Part shown: positions 18,918 through 27,610 of the stretch, piece after piece
Layout: each line of letters starts with the position of its first letter
How positions within the stretch are numbered: position 1 is the stretch's first letter
Made by a program: the position numbers and the translations under genes
Assembly (NCBI RefSeq): GCF_002836355.1
Contig: NZ_PJCA01000031.1
Location: forward strand, 806,001 to 870,000
Source: Moritella sp. Urea-trap-13
GTDB taxonomy: Bacteria; Pseudomonadota; Gammaproteobacteria; Enterobacterales; Moritellaceae
Length of the DNA: 64,000 nucleotides
Reading direction: 5' to 3'
The notes under the pieces: model-generated
Databases searched by the model: none
What the model was told of the DNA's origin: nothing
What the model saw: only the letters and a program-made list of their open reading frames with translations

Positions 18918-19385
18918 TTAGCGTAATGAATCTACACGTTTAAAGTCATTGTCGATTAACGGTGATGCATCAGCTTGCGTTACATGGCACTGTAGGCAGA
19001 AATAACGACGTGGTGACACATCCGATAATACTTCACCATCACGACCTTGGTAATGCGTCACACTAATCTTCGTTGCGCCCATTTCACCAGCGTACTTCCA
19101 ACTATGACATGATAAACATTTGTTCGCATTTAAAGACACTTCATAATGGCGTGTTTGATGCGGGATCAGTGGTGGTTGATATACATAGTCACGATCGATT
19201 GGACTACGATCTTTGATCACGCGTTTCAGTTCATCTGCTTTACGCGTTATATCTAATTCCGTAATACCACGTAATGATGCAACACCACCGTTATTTACAT
19301 TTTCAATAACAGCCGTTTCTGTACTTTGTGCTGATACAGAGAATAAAGTCCCTGCAGCTAGCAGCACAGCCAATAATTTTCTCAT
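18918..19385 (-). CDS. napB: NapB, periplasmic diheme cytochrome c subunit
   Basis: Small subunit of periplasmic nitrate reductase. Signal peptide KLLAVLLAAGTLFSVSA, then two heme motifs CLSCH and CLQCH, and the conserved PPLIPHQTRHYEVSLNANKC segment. The start is the ATG at 19385, because AGGTGGAG sits 8 nt upstream; an in-frame upstream ATG at 19409 would put residues MPIGGEHN before the signal peptide. A double hairpin lies between napA and this ribosome-binding site. Confidence 0.95.
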   Translation of the reverse strand: MRKLLAVLLAAGTLFSVSAQSTETAVIENVNNGGVASLRGITELDITRKADELKRVIKDRSPIDRDYVYQPPLIPHQTRHYEVSLNANKCLSCHSWKYAGEMGATKISVTHYQGRDGEVLSDVSPRRYFCLQCHVTQADASPLIDNDFKRVDSLR

Positions 19386-19403
19386 ATTATGTTCTCCACC
19401 TAT

Positions 19404-19443
19404 TGGCAAATAAATCCGTTATTTGCCAGCGCAATTGGCTGGC
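19404..19443 (-). other. two overlapping, mutually exclusive hairpins between napA and napB
   Basis: TGGCAAATAA / TTATTTGCCA (19404-19413 with 19419-19428, perfect 10 bp) and GCCAGC / GCTGGC (19425-19430 with 19437-19442). The stems share the bases GCCA at 19425-19428, so only one can form fully. The inner stem ends 3 nt from the napB Shine-Dalgarno. No T run follows, so this looks like an mRNA-stability or translation element rather than a terminator. Confidence 0.5.
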
Positions 19444-19472
19444 AAAATCAATTAAAAAGATATTCGTTAGAA

Positions 19473-21959
19473 TTACACTTTGGTAATTTTAATCGCACAC
19501 TTTTTATAATCCGTTTGTTTTGATAACGGATCGGTAGCATCTAGACATACCTTGTTAATTAATACGCGCGCATCAAACCAAGGTACAAATACTAAACCAA
19601 CCGGTGGGCGGTTACGGCCACGTGTTTCCACACGACAGCGTACTTCACCACGAAGAGATTCAATAAGAACTTCATCACCACGACGCACGTTACGTTTTTT
19701 CGCATCATCAGGATGGATATAACAAAGCGCATCCGGCATTGCACGATATAGCTCTGGAACACGCGCTGTCATCGAACCTGAATGCCAATGCTCAAGAACA
19801 CGGCCGGTACATAACCACATGTCATATTCTTCATTTGGCACTTCAGGTGGCGCTTCATATGGTGCAAAGATGATGTTTGCTTTACCATCTGGCTTACCAT
19901 AGAACTCAAAACCTTTGCCTTTACCTACGTAAGGATCACTGCCTTCTGCAAAACGCCATTTCGTTTCAACGCCGTTCACTACAGGCCAACGTAAACCACG
20001 CACTGTGTGGTAAACATCATATGGTGCTAAATCATGACCATGGCCACGTCCAAAGGTTGCGTATTCTTCGAATAGACCTTTTTGTACGTAGAAGCCTTGA
20101 TCTTGTGCATCATCATTTAGCTCTTGAGCTTCGCTTAGTGGGAATGCGTCAACATTACCATTTTTGTACAGTACGTCGTACATAGTCTTGCCGCGATGCT
20201 CAGGCATTTTAGCTAATAGATCTTCACCCCAAACCTCTTCAATTTTGAAGCGTTTAGCGAATTCCATTAACTGCCATAAATCTGATTTTGCACCTTCAAC
20301 AGATTTAACTTGTTGATACCAAGCTTGGGTACGACGTTCAGCATTACCATAAGCGCCTTCTTTTTCTACCCACATTGCAGTTGGTAAAATAAGATCAGAT
20401 GCTTGTGCAGTTACTGTCGGGTACGGGTCAGAACAAACAATGAAGTTAGCTGGGTTACGGTAACCCGGTAAGCCCTCTTCCATCATGTTTGGCGCCGCTT
20501 GCATGTTGTTATTACACATAGTCCAGTACGCGTTCAATGTACCGTCTTTTAGTGCACGGTTTTGTGCAACAGCATGTAGACCTGGTTTAGGCGGAATTGT
20601 ACCTTCAGGTAGTTTCCAGATTTTTTCAGCAATGGCGCGATGTTTTGGATTCGCAACAACCATATCTGCAGGTAGACGGTGTGAGAATGTACCCACTTCA
20701 CGTGCAGTACCACAAGCTGATGGTTGACCCGTTAGCGAGAATGGGCCATTACCTGGTTGTGAGATTTTGCCCACAAGTAAGTGAATGTTATATACAAGGC
20801 TGTTCATCCACACACCACGAGTATGTTGATTCATACCCATAGTCCATAACGACATTACTTTGATGTTTGGATCTGCATATTGTTTAGCAAGAATAATCAG
20901 CTTTTCTGCTGATACACCTGATATTTCAGATGCTTTCTCAACAGTATACTCAGCAACCGATGCCTTATACTCTTCAAATGTCATTGCTGTCATTTTGCCC
21001 GAGTTAGGGTTTTTAGCTTTAGCTTGCATTGGATGTTCGTCACGTAAACCGTAACCGATATCCGTTGCTGTACGTTTGAAGTGTGTGTGCTTATTAACGA
21101 AATCCCAGTTTACAGCATCGTTTTGGATGATGTAGTTAGCAATAAAGTTAGCCATTGCTAGATCTGATTGCGGATTGAAAATAACACCGGTATCAGCTAG
21201 TTCAAAAGAACGATGCTTATACGTTGATAATACGTTTACTCTAACGTGTGGATTACTTAAACGGCGGTCAGTGATACGCGTCCATAGAATTGGATGCATT
21301 TCAGCCATGTTTGAACCCCAAAGTACAAACGCATCTGACTCTTCGAAGTCATCATAACAACCCATTGGCTCATCAATACCAAACGTACGCATGAAACCAC
21401 CTACAGCAGAAGCCATACAGTGACGCGCATTAGGATCAATATTGTTTGAACGGAAACCAGCTTTCATCAATTTAACCGCTGCATAACCTTCCATTACAGT
21501 CCACTGGCCAGAACCAAACATACCAACAGATGTGGGACCTTTTTCTTTTAATGCGGCTTTCCACTTCTCGGCCATGATATCAAAAGCTTGATCCCATGAA
21601 ATTGGCGCAAATTCACCATCTTTAGCAAACTTACCATCTCTCATTCGCAATAAAGGTGTCGTAAGACGATCTTTACCGTACATGATTTTAGACAAGAAAT
21701 AGCCTTTAACGCAGTTAAGGCCTTTGTTCACCGGTGCTTCAGGATCACCTTGAGTCGCAACAACTTTACCGCCTTGTGTTCCGACTAATACAGAGCAACC
21801 TGTACCACAGAAACGACATGGGGCTTTATCCCATTTGATTTTTGTTTCATCGCTAACAGCAATAAGATTTGTTGCACTAGCAGGAAGAGTAACGCCAGCA
21901 ATCGCGGCAGCAGAAACTGCAGCATTTGCTTTAACAAACGCACGTCTGGTTAATTTCAT
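19473..21959 (-). CDS. napA: NapA, periplasmic nitrate reductase catalytic subunit
   Basis: 828-aa Mo-bisMGD enzyme reducing nitrate to nitrite in the periplasm. Twin-arginine signal [12 protein letters not shown] at the N-terminus. The [4Fe-4S] ligands are C48, C51, C55 (CRFCGTGC) and C83 (LNCVKG). C181 in [11 protein letters not shown] is the molybdenum ligand. The C-terminal molybdopterin-binding domain includes [14 protein letters not shown]. The ATG overlaps the napD stop (ATGA), fitting NapD's chaperone role on the Tat signal. Confidence 0.98.
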   Translation of the reverse strand: MKLTRRAFVKANAAVSAAAIAGVTLPASATNLIAVSDETKIKWDKAPCRFCGTGCSVLVGTQGGKVVATQGDPEAPVNKGLNCVKGYFLSKIMYGKDRLTTPLLRMRDGKFAKDGEFAPISWDQAFDIMAEKWKAALKEKGPTSVGMFGSGQWTVMEGYAAVKLMKAGFRSNNIDPNARHCMASAVGGFMRTFGIDEPMGCYDDFEESDAFVLWGSNMAEMHPILWTRITDRRLSNPHVRVNVLSTYKHRSFELADTGVIFNPQSDLAMANFIANYIIQNDAVNWDFVNKHTHFKRTATDIGYGLRDEHPMQAKAKNPNSGKMTAMTFEEYKASVAEYTVEKASEISGVSAEKLIILAKQYADPNIKVMSLWTMGMNQHTRGVWMNSLVYNIHLLVGKISQPGNGPFSLTGQPSACGTAREVGTFSHRLPADMVVANPKHRAIAEKIWKLPEGTIPPKPGLHAVAQNRALKDGTLNAYWTMCNNNMQAAPNMMEEGLPGYRNPANFIVCSDPYPTVTAQASDLILPTAMWVEKEGAYGNAERRTQAWYQQVKSVEGAKSDLWQLMEFAKRFKIEEVWGEDLLAKMPEHRGKTMYDVLYKNGNVDAFPLSEAQELNDDAQDQGFYVQKGLFEEYATFGRGHGHDLAPYDVYHTVRGLRWPVVNGVETKWRFAEGSDPYVGKGKGFEFYGKPDGKANIIFAPYEAPPEVPNEEYDMWLCTGRVLEHWHSGSMTARVPELYRAMPDALCYIHPDDAKKRNVRRGDEVLIESLRGEVRCRVETRGRNRPPVGLVFVPWFDARVLINKVCLDATDPLSKQTDYKKCAIKITKV

Positions 21960-22228
21960 AGATCATCCTCACATGATGGATCGATAGTTTCAATTTGATG
22001 AAAAACAAGAGAAGTACTTAAGACATGTTCGAAATTATTAATTTTATCAATAATATCAGTAACAAATTTTTGATTCGTAGTTTCTAATACGACGATAATT
22101 TTACCCTCTTCACTATCGCCGTAAATTTCAGCATCTGGAAGTGCTGTAATTTTATTCTTCACTGCAACCAAGTGTTCTGGCTTCACGTGAATAATTAAAC
22201 TTGAGATATGTACTTCTTGTTCTGCCAT
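21956..22228 (-). CDS. napD: NapD, Tat-signal-binding chaperone for NapA
   Basis: 90-aa ferredoxin-fold chaperone that binds the NapA twin-arginine signal peptide. Recognised by [16 protein letters not shown] at the N-terminus, the [15 protein letters not shown] strand region and its place directly before napA. The 3' end overlaps the napA start by 4 nt. The acidic C-terminus (DPSCEDDL) is not a conserved feature I can interpret. Confidence 0.93.
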   Translation of the reverse strand: MAEQEVHISSLIIHVKPEHLVAVKNKITALPDAEIYGDSEEGKIIVVLETTNQKFVTDIIDKINNFEHVLSTSLVFHQIETIDPSCEDDL

Positions 22229-22274
22229 TTTATGACCTTATAATTATTATAAAACGTATTCTTAATCACTTAAT

Positions 22275-22757
22275 CTAGCGGTTAGGCTTAACTAATATTG
22301 CATTTACTGGGCAAATAGATACACATGCACCACAACCGTTACAAGCATCTAACACAACATCCGGGCTCACGAACGTTGTATTGGTAAAGTTAAATGCTAA
22401 AGCTTCTGTCTCGCATGATTCAGCACAACTACGACAATATACTGACTCGAGGTTCAAGCAGCTATTTGAAATAGTAGCTTTATTCGCCCAAGGTTGTGCT
22501 TGTGTTAAATCAAACAAATCTTCTTTACAGTGATTTACACATTCTTTACAAAAACTGCATTCTGATACGCTAAAATCAATTTCAGGAAACCCACCGTCAC
22601 CGACTACTATGATTTGTTCAGGACAAGCAGCGGTGCAATCACCACAACGAGTGCACATTTCTGTAAAGTCTAAATCTGCTTTTAACCAAGGTAGGCGTAC
22701 AACATTATTTTGTTCTTTACGACGGAATAGTGAACGTCGCGCTAGATTAATACTCAT
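22275..22757 (-). CDS. napF: NapF, cytoplasmic iron-sulfur protein of the nap system
   Basis: 160-aa polyferredoxin. The cysteine groups CTRCGDCTAACP, CSFCKECVNHC, CRSCAESC and CNGCGACVSICP make up the [4Fe-4S] clusters. NapF interacts with the NapA precursor in the cytoplasm and is thought to help insert its Fe-S cluster. An RR pair near the N-terminus (ARRSLFRRK) is typical of NapF and not an export signal. AAGG lies 7 nt before the ATG. First gene of the operon, downstream of the NarP- and FNR-like sites. Confidence 0.95.
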   Translation of the reverse strand: MSINLARRSLFRRKEQNNVVRLPWLKADLDFTEMCTRCGDCTAACPEQIIVVGDGGFPEIDFSVSECSFCKECVNHCKEDLFDLTQAQPWANKATISNSCLNLESVYCRSCAESCETEALAFNFTNTTFVSPDVVLDACNGCGACVSICPVNAILVKPNR

Positions 22758-22863
22758 AAAACTACCTTGTAAAATAATTCATCTTTAAATGTGACGTTTA
22801 AAAGCGCACATCAGCCTATAAAGATATTTGTTTCATGATGATACATATAGTTCCAGCCTCAAA

Positions 22864-22879
22864 TACTCACTAGTGGGTA
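22864..22879 (-). promoter_or_regulatory. NarP/NarL-type 7-2-7 palindrome upstream of napF
   Basis: TACTCAC-TA-GTGGGTA: two inverted heptamers (TACTCAC and TACCCAC), each 6/7 to TACYNMT, with the 2-bp spacing that NarP requires. The centre is about 114 nt upstream of the napF ATG. A cognate narQ-narP pair is encoded 1.5 kb away. Confidence 0.6.
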
Positions 22880-22892
22880 AGATGAACAAAAC

Positions 22893-22906
22893 TTAATTTA
22901 GATCAA
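22893..22906 (-). promoter_or_regulatory. FNR-like box upstream of napF
   Basis: On the minus strand TTGAT-CTAA-ATTAA, 9/10 to TTGAT-N4-ATCAA. It lies upstream of the NarP-like site (centres 28 bp apart), the same order as in the E. coli napF promoter, where FNR is farther upstream than NarP. Confidence 0.55.
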
Positions 22907-22918
22907 TAATTATAGGCA

Positions 22919-22968
22919 AATTTAAGACAATTTAAGGCAAGTTAATACAACTTATGACAATTTGTGAC
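22919..22968. repeat. five tandem imperfect 10-bp repeats upstream of the nap regulatory sites
   Basis: Consecutive decamers AATTTAAGAC, AATTTAAGGC, AAGTTAATAC, AACTTATGAC, AATTTGTGAC, each sharing AA-TT or AA-(C/G)TT and a terminal AC/GC. The period is exactly 10 bp, so the repeats face one side of the helix. Confidence 0.6.
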
Positions 22969-23112
22969 AGCAAATGCTTAAAATTATAGCTAACAGTTGT
23001 AATATTCGCCTTTATTATGAGGATTAAATATAGCGTAAACTTGTATTACGCTATATTTAAGAATATGAAGATAGAAACACTTATAAGGGTAAATCAGTAT
23101 ACATGAGGATTT

Positions 23113-24090
23113 TTAGCCGCCAATAGACGCTAAATGAGGTGTGTTAGCAGTAAAACCATCTTGAAGAAAATGTGTCGATTTTTTCTCTGACATATGTTCT
23201 ACAACACGACCGATCAACGCTTGTTGTTGGTTATCATCTTGAAGTAAATCACGTAATTCAACCCCCGCCTCACCAAATAAACATAAATGTAAGCGCCCTT
23301 TAGTTGATACACGTAAACGGTTACAAGTTGAACAAAAGTTCTTTTCGTAGGGCATAATCAAACCAATTTCACCAACATAGTCAGGGTGAATAAACACTTG
23401 TGCAGGTCCATCCGCCTTACCTCTGACTTTACTTACCCAGCCTTGCAATATTAACTTGTCACGAATACTCACGCCAGATACATGGTGTTTATCAAACAAA
23501 GCTTGATTATCACCCGTCTGCATTAACTCAATAAAACGTAATTGAATTGGTCTGGTTTTGATCCAATTTAAAAAATCATCCAGTTCCACATCATTTAAGT
23601 TACGCATCAATACCGTATTAACTTTAACGGTTTCAAATCCAGCAGTAAAAGCAGCATCAAGGCCAGCCATTACTTTATGGAACATATTCTTACCGGTTAT
23701 CTGGCGAAACATGCGCGCGTCTAAACTGTCAATACTGACATTTAATGCATCAAGTCCAGCATCACGCCATTGTTGTGCATACTTTTCTAGATTAAAACCG
23801 TTGGTGGTTGTTGCGACCTTATTAATTTTTGGGATCGCAGCAATGTCTGAGATTATATCCGTGAAGTCTTTTCTTAATGAAGGTTCACCACCAGTAATAC
23901 GGACTTTTTCAGTGCCCATTTCAGCAAATCCTGTCACTATACGGCGTAACTCATCACGCCCTAAAAATTCAGGTTTACCTTCAGCTTTATAGCCATCTGG
24001 TAAGCAGTAGTTACATTTGAAATTACAAACGTCGGTAATTGATAAGCGTAAATAATAAAATTTACGCGAAAACTGATCTTGAAGTTGCAT
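23113..24090 (-). CDS. moaA: GTP 3',8-cyclase MoaA (radical SAM)
   Basis: 325-aa radical-SAM enzyme catalysing the first step of molybdenum cofactor synthesis. The AdoMet cluster motif CNFKCNYC is near residue 23; the second, GTP-binding cluster is formed by CSTCNRLRV and CLF...C near residues 257-274; the C-terminal GG is conserved. The start is the ATG at 24090, with AAAGG 5 nt upstream; an upstream in-frame ATG at 24123 adds 11 residues with no homology. It is split from moaBCDE and placed next to napF. Confidence 0.96.
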   Translation of the reverse strand: MQLQDQFSRKFYYLRLSITDVCNFKCNYCLPDGYKAEGKPEFLGRDELRRIVTGFAEMGTEKVRITGGEPSLRKDFTDIISDIAAIPKINKVATTTNGFNLEKYAQQWRDAGLDALNVSIDSLDARMFRQITGKNMFHKVMAGLDAAFTAGFETVKVNTVLMRNLNDVELDDFLNWIKTRPIQLRFIELMQTGDNQALFDKHHVSGVSIRDKLILQGWVSKVRGKADGPAQVFIHPDYVGEIGLIMPYEKNFCSTCNRLRVSTKGRLHLCLFGEAGVELRDLLQDDNQQQALIGRVVEHMSEKKSTHFLQDGFTANTPHLASIGG

Positions 24091-24215
24091 AAACACCTTT
24101 CCAAATACGGGAGGCCTAACCATTTCTGATTAAACCCTTATAGCAATTGCGTATGCTATGAGTCCTTAAGATCATATTTAAATTTATAAATTTAGATCAT
24201 TAAGGATCGGAGTTT
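24091..24215 (-). promoter_or_regulatory. putative Moco RNA leader of moaA
   Basis: The leader carries CCTCCCGTATTTGGAAAGG directly before the moaA ATG; I recall a nearly identical string before E. coli moaA, which is controlled by the Moco RNA. Upstream are a hairpin ATAGCA/TGCTAT (24142-24161 region) and a larger imperfect hairpin built from CCTTAA/TTAAGG, GATC/GATC and AAATTT/AAATTT. I could not derive the complete Moco secondary structure by eye, so this is a candidate only. Confidence 0.45.
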
Positions 24216-24310
24216 GATTATATTAAATTTTATGGTCGTTAAACTTAAACTATTTTTTAGTAAACTTAAAGGGATAGCTACAGGTAATTATAGTAGAAAA
24301 TGATAAATCA

Positions 24311-24324
24311 TTGATCGAAATTAA
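24311..24324 (+). promoter_or_regulatory. FNR-like box upstream of narQ
   Basis: TTGAT-CGAA-ATTAA, 9/10 to the FNR consensus and with the same second half-site as the napF box. It is centred 65 nt before the narQ ATG, so a start site about 41 nt downstream of it would be a class II arrangement. Confidence 0.45.
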
Positions 24325-24382
24325 ATTGCCCTGTAAATTATAGTCTTATTCACGGCTTAATTAACTAAATAGTAAACTTCTT

Positions 24383-26101
24383 ATGATAAAAAATATAATT
24401 CCTTCCCATCAGTCTATTATCATTTTAATCGGCCGCGGTATGTTTAGTATACTAGCACTTGCCTCCTTGCTCACTTTTATTTCCTTAGTGGCATTATCAC
24501 TCAGCCTGTCCGATGCATCATCAATCAATAAAGCTGGTGCATTAAGAATGCAAAGTTATCAAATAGCTTATAATTTATCCAGAGATGAGTCGGAGGTCAA
24601 ACGTCAAGTTCATATTGATACTTTTAATCAATCCCTTGCCCATATTAAAAACAACATTGTTGATAATTGGGATATCACATCAAAATTAAAACAAGAGTTC
24701 ATGGCTGTTGAAACTCAATGGCAAATACAGTCAGATATTCTACATAGTGATAATCCAGGCCAGTTCTTGGGAAATGTAGATGAATTTGTATTACAAATTG
24801 ATACTTTTGTACAAAACCTACAAAATCACTCCGAATATAAAGTAAAAATCATCACCCTTATTAAAGGGCTGGGGATCGGTCTTATTTTTGCCGTCTGTAT
24901 TATTACTATTCGCCTAATGCAAGTGCAGGTATTAAAACCGTTACAGCAAATATTCACCGCGTCTAATCAAATTCGCCGTGGTGAATTTGATGTGTCGTTT
25001 GATTTTGTTTATGAGAATGAAATTGGCTCATTGGCGAGTAATATTTCCCACATGGCTAATGATTTAAATCAACTATACAGCACCCTAGAACAACAAGTAG
25101 ATGCTAAAACTAAGCAGTTGAAAGAAGCGAAAGATAAAATCAATTTTTTATATACAACATCGCAAAAATTACATGTCACACATCTTAATGCTGATATGCT
25201 CGAACAAACACTACAGAGTGTCTCTGAGCTCAATGGCCTTAGTTTCTACAAACTGGTACTAACGGGCTCAGAAGTAGAGACTATCTACCTCAATGCTGGC
25301 GCAGATAACGGTGAACAAACACTGGACTTAAGATTAGAACTCGAAGAACAATCTTTTGGTACTTTAACTGTCTTACAACGCGAAGCGACCGACCAAGAGC
25401 ATTTACGCAGTTATTGCCGTATTATTTCACGTGCCCAACATCGTTCTCAAAGTAATTTAGAAGCACAGCGCTCACTATTAATGGAAGAACGCGCGGTTAT
25501 TGCACGTGAATTACATGATTCACTCGCCCAAGCCCTGTCCTATTTAAAAATTCAAGTGGCATTATTGAAGCGTCATTTAAAGAATCAAGAGATCTCCACG
25601 ACAACCAATGAAATTGTCGAAGAAATAGATACCAATCTAAGATTGTCTTATACCCAATTAAGAGAATTACTGAATACATTTAGGTTAACACTCGACGATG
25701 CCAACTTATCTGAAGCAATTTCTATCATGCTTGCCCAGTTACGTCAGCGCACAGCAACCAAAATTCACCTAAGCTATGAATTAGAAGAACATTTATTTAA
25801 ACCGAACCAACATATACATATTCTCCAAATCATTCGTGAAGCTGTACTAAATTCCATCAAACATGCCGATTCGGATGAAATAATAATTGACTGTGGCACA
25901 AATAAAAATGGTACTATCGAAGTATCAATTTCGGATAATGGGAACGGCATACCAGCCAATCCAGCTAAATCCAACCATTATGGTTTAAACATAATGGGAG
26001 AACGCGCTTCAAAACTAGGTGCTAAACTAGAAATAAAAAATAATATAACAAAAGGCACCTTAGTATTACTCACCTTCGACAGGGAAAATAAACATGCATG
26101 A
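24383..26101 (+). CDS. narQ: nitrate/nitrite sensor histidine kinase NarQ
   Basis: 572-aa membrane sensor. Two transmembrane helices (about 14-42 and 157-176) flank a periplasmic region that begins with the nitrate-binding P-box DASSINKAGALRMQSYQ (44-60). A HAMP domain (about 178-230), a central cysteine-poor module and a HisKA_3 domain follow; the phosphoacceptor is H378 in ARELHDSLAQ. The HATPase has DNGNGIP and GLNIMGERA. Called NarQ rather than NarX from its length and its coupling to a single NarP-type regulator. Overlaps narP by 8 nt. Confidence 0.9.
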   Translation: MIKNIIPSHQSIIILIGRGMFSILALASLLTFISLVALSLSLSDASSINKAGALRMQSYQIAYNLSRDESEVKRQVHIDTFNQSLAHIKNNIVDNWDITSKLKQEFMAVETQWQIQSDILHSDNPGQFLGNVDEFVLQIDTFVQNLQNHSEYKVKIITLIKGLGIGLIFAVCIITIRLMQVQVLKPLQQIFTASNQIRRGEFDVSFDFVYENEIGSLASNISHMANDLNQLYSTLEQQVDAKTKQLKEAKDKINFLYTTSQKLHVTHLNADMLEQTLQSVSELNGLSFYKLVLTGSEVETIYLNAGADNGEQTLDLRLELEEQSFGTLTVLQREATDQEHLRSYCRIISRAQHRSQSNLEAQRSLLMEERAVIARELHDSLAQALSYLKIQVALLKRHLKNQEISTTTNEIVEEIDTNLRLSYTQLRELLNTFRLTLDDANLSEAISIMLAQLRQRTATKIHLSYELEEHLFKPNQHIHILQIIREAVLNSIKHADSDEIIIDCGTNKNGTIEVSISDNGNGIPANPAKSNHYGLNIMGERASKLGAKLEIKNNITKGTLVLLTFDRENKHA

Positions 26102-26741
26102 GAATAGTTACACAATATTAGTTGTTGATGATCACCCCCTAATGCGTAAAGGCATTGTTCAACTACTTTCATTAGAAGAAAAGTTCAATGTGATTGGTGA
26201 AGCCTGCGATGGTGTGGAAGCTATCACCCTTGCCAAACAGCATGAACCAGATCTTGTATTACTTGATTTGAACATGAAAGGTATGTCAGGGTTAGATACT
26301 TTAAAAGCACTACGAGCAGAAGAATTAAGCTCTCGAGTGGTTATTCTAACAGTTTCTGATAACAAACAAGATGTGATCCGTTTAATCAACGCAGGTGCTG
26401 ACGGTTACTTATTAAAAGATTCAGAACCTGATCTATTATTAGCACAACTTCAAGATGTATTATCTGGCCAACAAGCGCTGTCTGAAAGCTTACTTGGTTA
26501 TTTAGATTGTCTACATGAAGATAATAATTTTGCAGAAAAGTTAGCTAAGCTAACTAAACGTGAAAATCAAATCTTGCTTGAAATTTCGAAAGGTTACAGC
26601 AACAAACATGTTGCAAGTAATCTACACATTTCAGAAGGCACAGTAAAAGTTCACGTTAAAAGTTTATTGAAAAAATTAGAAGCAAGTTCACGTGTTGAAG
26701 CTGCTGTTATGTATCTTGAGTTCAATAAAACAAGCGCATAA
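26094..26741 (+). CDS. narP: nitrate/nitrite response regulator NarP
   Basis: 215-aa NarL/FixJ regulator: receiver domain with D12-D13 and phosphoacceptor D58 (LLDLNMKG), K in LLKDSE; LuxR-type HTH near residues 150-210 (LTKRENQILLEISKGYSNKH, then GTVKVHVKSLLKKL). It is co-translated with narQ, and its likely target is the 7-2-7 site in front of napF. A rho-independent terminator follows. Confidence 0.92.
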   Translation: MHENSYTILVVDDHPLMRKGIVQLLSLEEKFNVIGEACDGVEAITLAKQHEPDLVLLDLNMKGMSGLDTLKALRAEELSSRVVILTVSDNKQDVIRLINAGADGYLLKDSEPDLLLAQLQDVLSGQQALSESLLGYLDCLHEDNNFAEKLAKLTKRENQILLEISKGYSNKHVASNLHISEGTVKVHVKSLLKKLEASSRVEAAVMYLEFNKTSA

Positions 26742-26747
26742 TCAAAT

Positions 26748-26794
26748 AATAGAAGTAAAAATATAGATCTCATTATATTTTTACTTCTATTTTC
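26748..26794 (+). terminator. terminator of narQP
   Basis: AATAGAAGTAAAAATATA pairs perfectly with TATATTTTTACTTCTATT (18 bp, 8-nt loop), followed by a short T run. It begins 6 nt after the narP stop. Confidence 0.85.
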
Positions 26795-26883
26795 CAATCA
26801 ATATTCACGCTAACTTCCATCCCCAATGCAGACTCTTTAAACAAGACTATCATTAGTTATATTCCACTGACTAAGGCTTGCTC

Positions 26884-27459
26884 TTGCAAACGACCCAACT
26901 CGCTTTACTGCCATTAACATCACATATTTTACCTCACGGTAGACTTCCTTTACGCATCATAGAAGAACGCTATATTCGCATGATAAAAGATAGCGCCAAA
27001 GCAATGAATGGATTTGGAGTGGTAATGATAGATCCTAACCAGACAGGCCCCTTTGGACGTATATCCACAATTGGCACTCATGTTGAAACAATTGATTTTT
27101 ATACTCTAGATGATGGCTTTCTAGGTATTAATGTTGAAGGTCGTCAACGGTTTATTATTGATGATATCACCACTGAAGCTGATGGGTTGAAAATGGCAAA
27201 AGTCCACTACATCACCAACTGGCCAGATCAAAAAATAACATCAGAAGACATTTATTTAGCTGAAAAGCTAGAAGAAATATATGTTCAACACGCGGATATA
27301 AACCAACTTTATGCATTAAAACAAATGACTAATATAAGTTGGGTATCGCAACGATGGATAGAACTTCTGCCTCTTTCAGTCACAGAAAAACAACTTTTAT
27401 TGCAGCAGCCAGATTGCAATAGCACTGTAGCTATACTTAAAAAGTTGATGCCAATTTAA
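26884..27459 (+). CDS. stand-alone LON substrate-binding (LAN) domain protein
   Basis: 191-aa protein resembling the N-terminal domain of Lon protease without the AAA+ or protease parts. It starts with the typical strand ALLPLTSHILPHGRLPLRIIE; GTHVETIDF and GINVEGRQRF are the usual core. No ATG fits: a TTG at 26884 has TAAGG 7 nt upstream; another TTG at 26878 is too close to it. Such proteins occur widely in proteobacteria without a known function. It seems monocistronic between the narP terminator and ybhK. Confidence 0.8.
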   Translation: MQTTQLALLPLTSHILPHGRLPLRIIEERYIRMIKDSAKAMNGFGVVMIDPNQTGPFGRISTIGTHVETIDFYTLDDGFLGINVEGRQRFIIDDITTEADGLKMAKVHYITNWPDQKITSEDIYLAEKLEEIYVQHADINQLYALKQMTNISWVSQRWIELLPLSVTEKQLLLQQPDCNSTVAILKKLMPI

Positions 27460-27610
27460 ATATGTTGATAAATAACGGTCAGATAACTCAAAATAGCTAA
27501 ATCATTTAAAATTTGCTTATTAATGCGTCAAAAAAATCCAACTTAATTATCAAAACAATTTATTTCAAGATATGATGCATTATCTAATTTATTTAACTTT
27601 GACTGATCAT

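Larger units (their letters stand above)
22758..23112. promoter_or_regulatory. napF upstream regulatory region (355 nt, no gene)
   Basis: Between the moaA stop and the napF start I see no coding potential. It holds, in order toward moaA: about 105 nt of leader, a 7-2-7 NarP-like site, an FNR-like site, and five tandem decamers. I could not fix the -10/-35 with confidence. Confidence 0.6.

Noticed and set aside
22919-22968. Decamer array as a PhoB box
   Set aside because: PhoB boxes have 11-bp periodicity with CTGTCAT half-sites; here the period is 10 and the motif differs.
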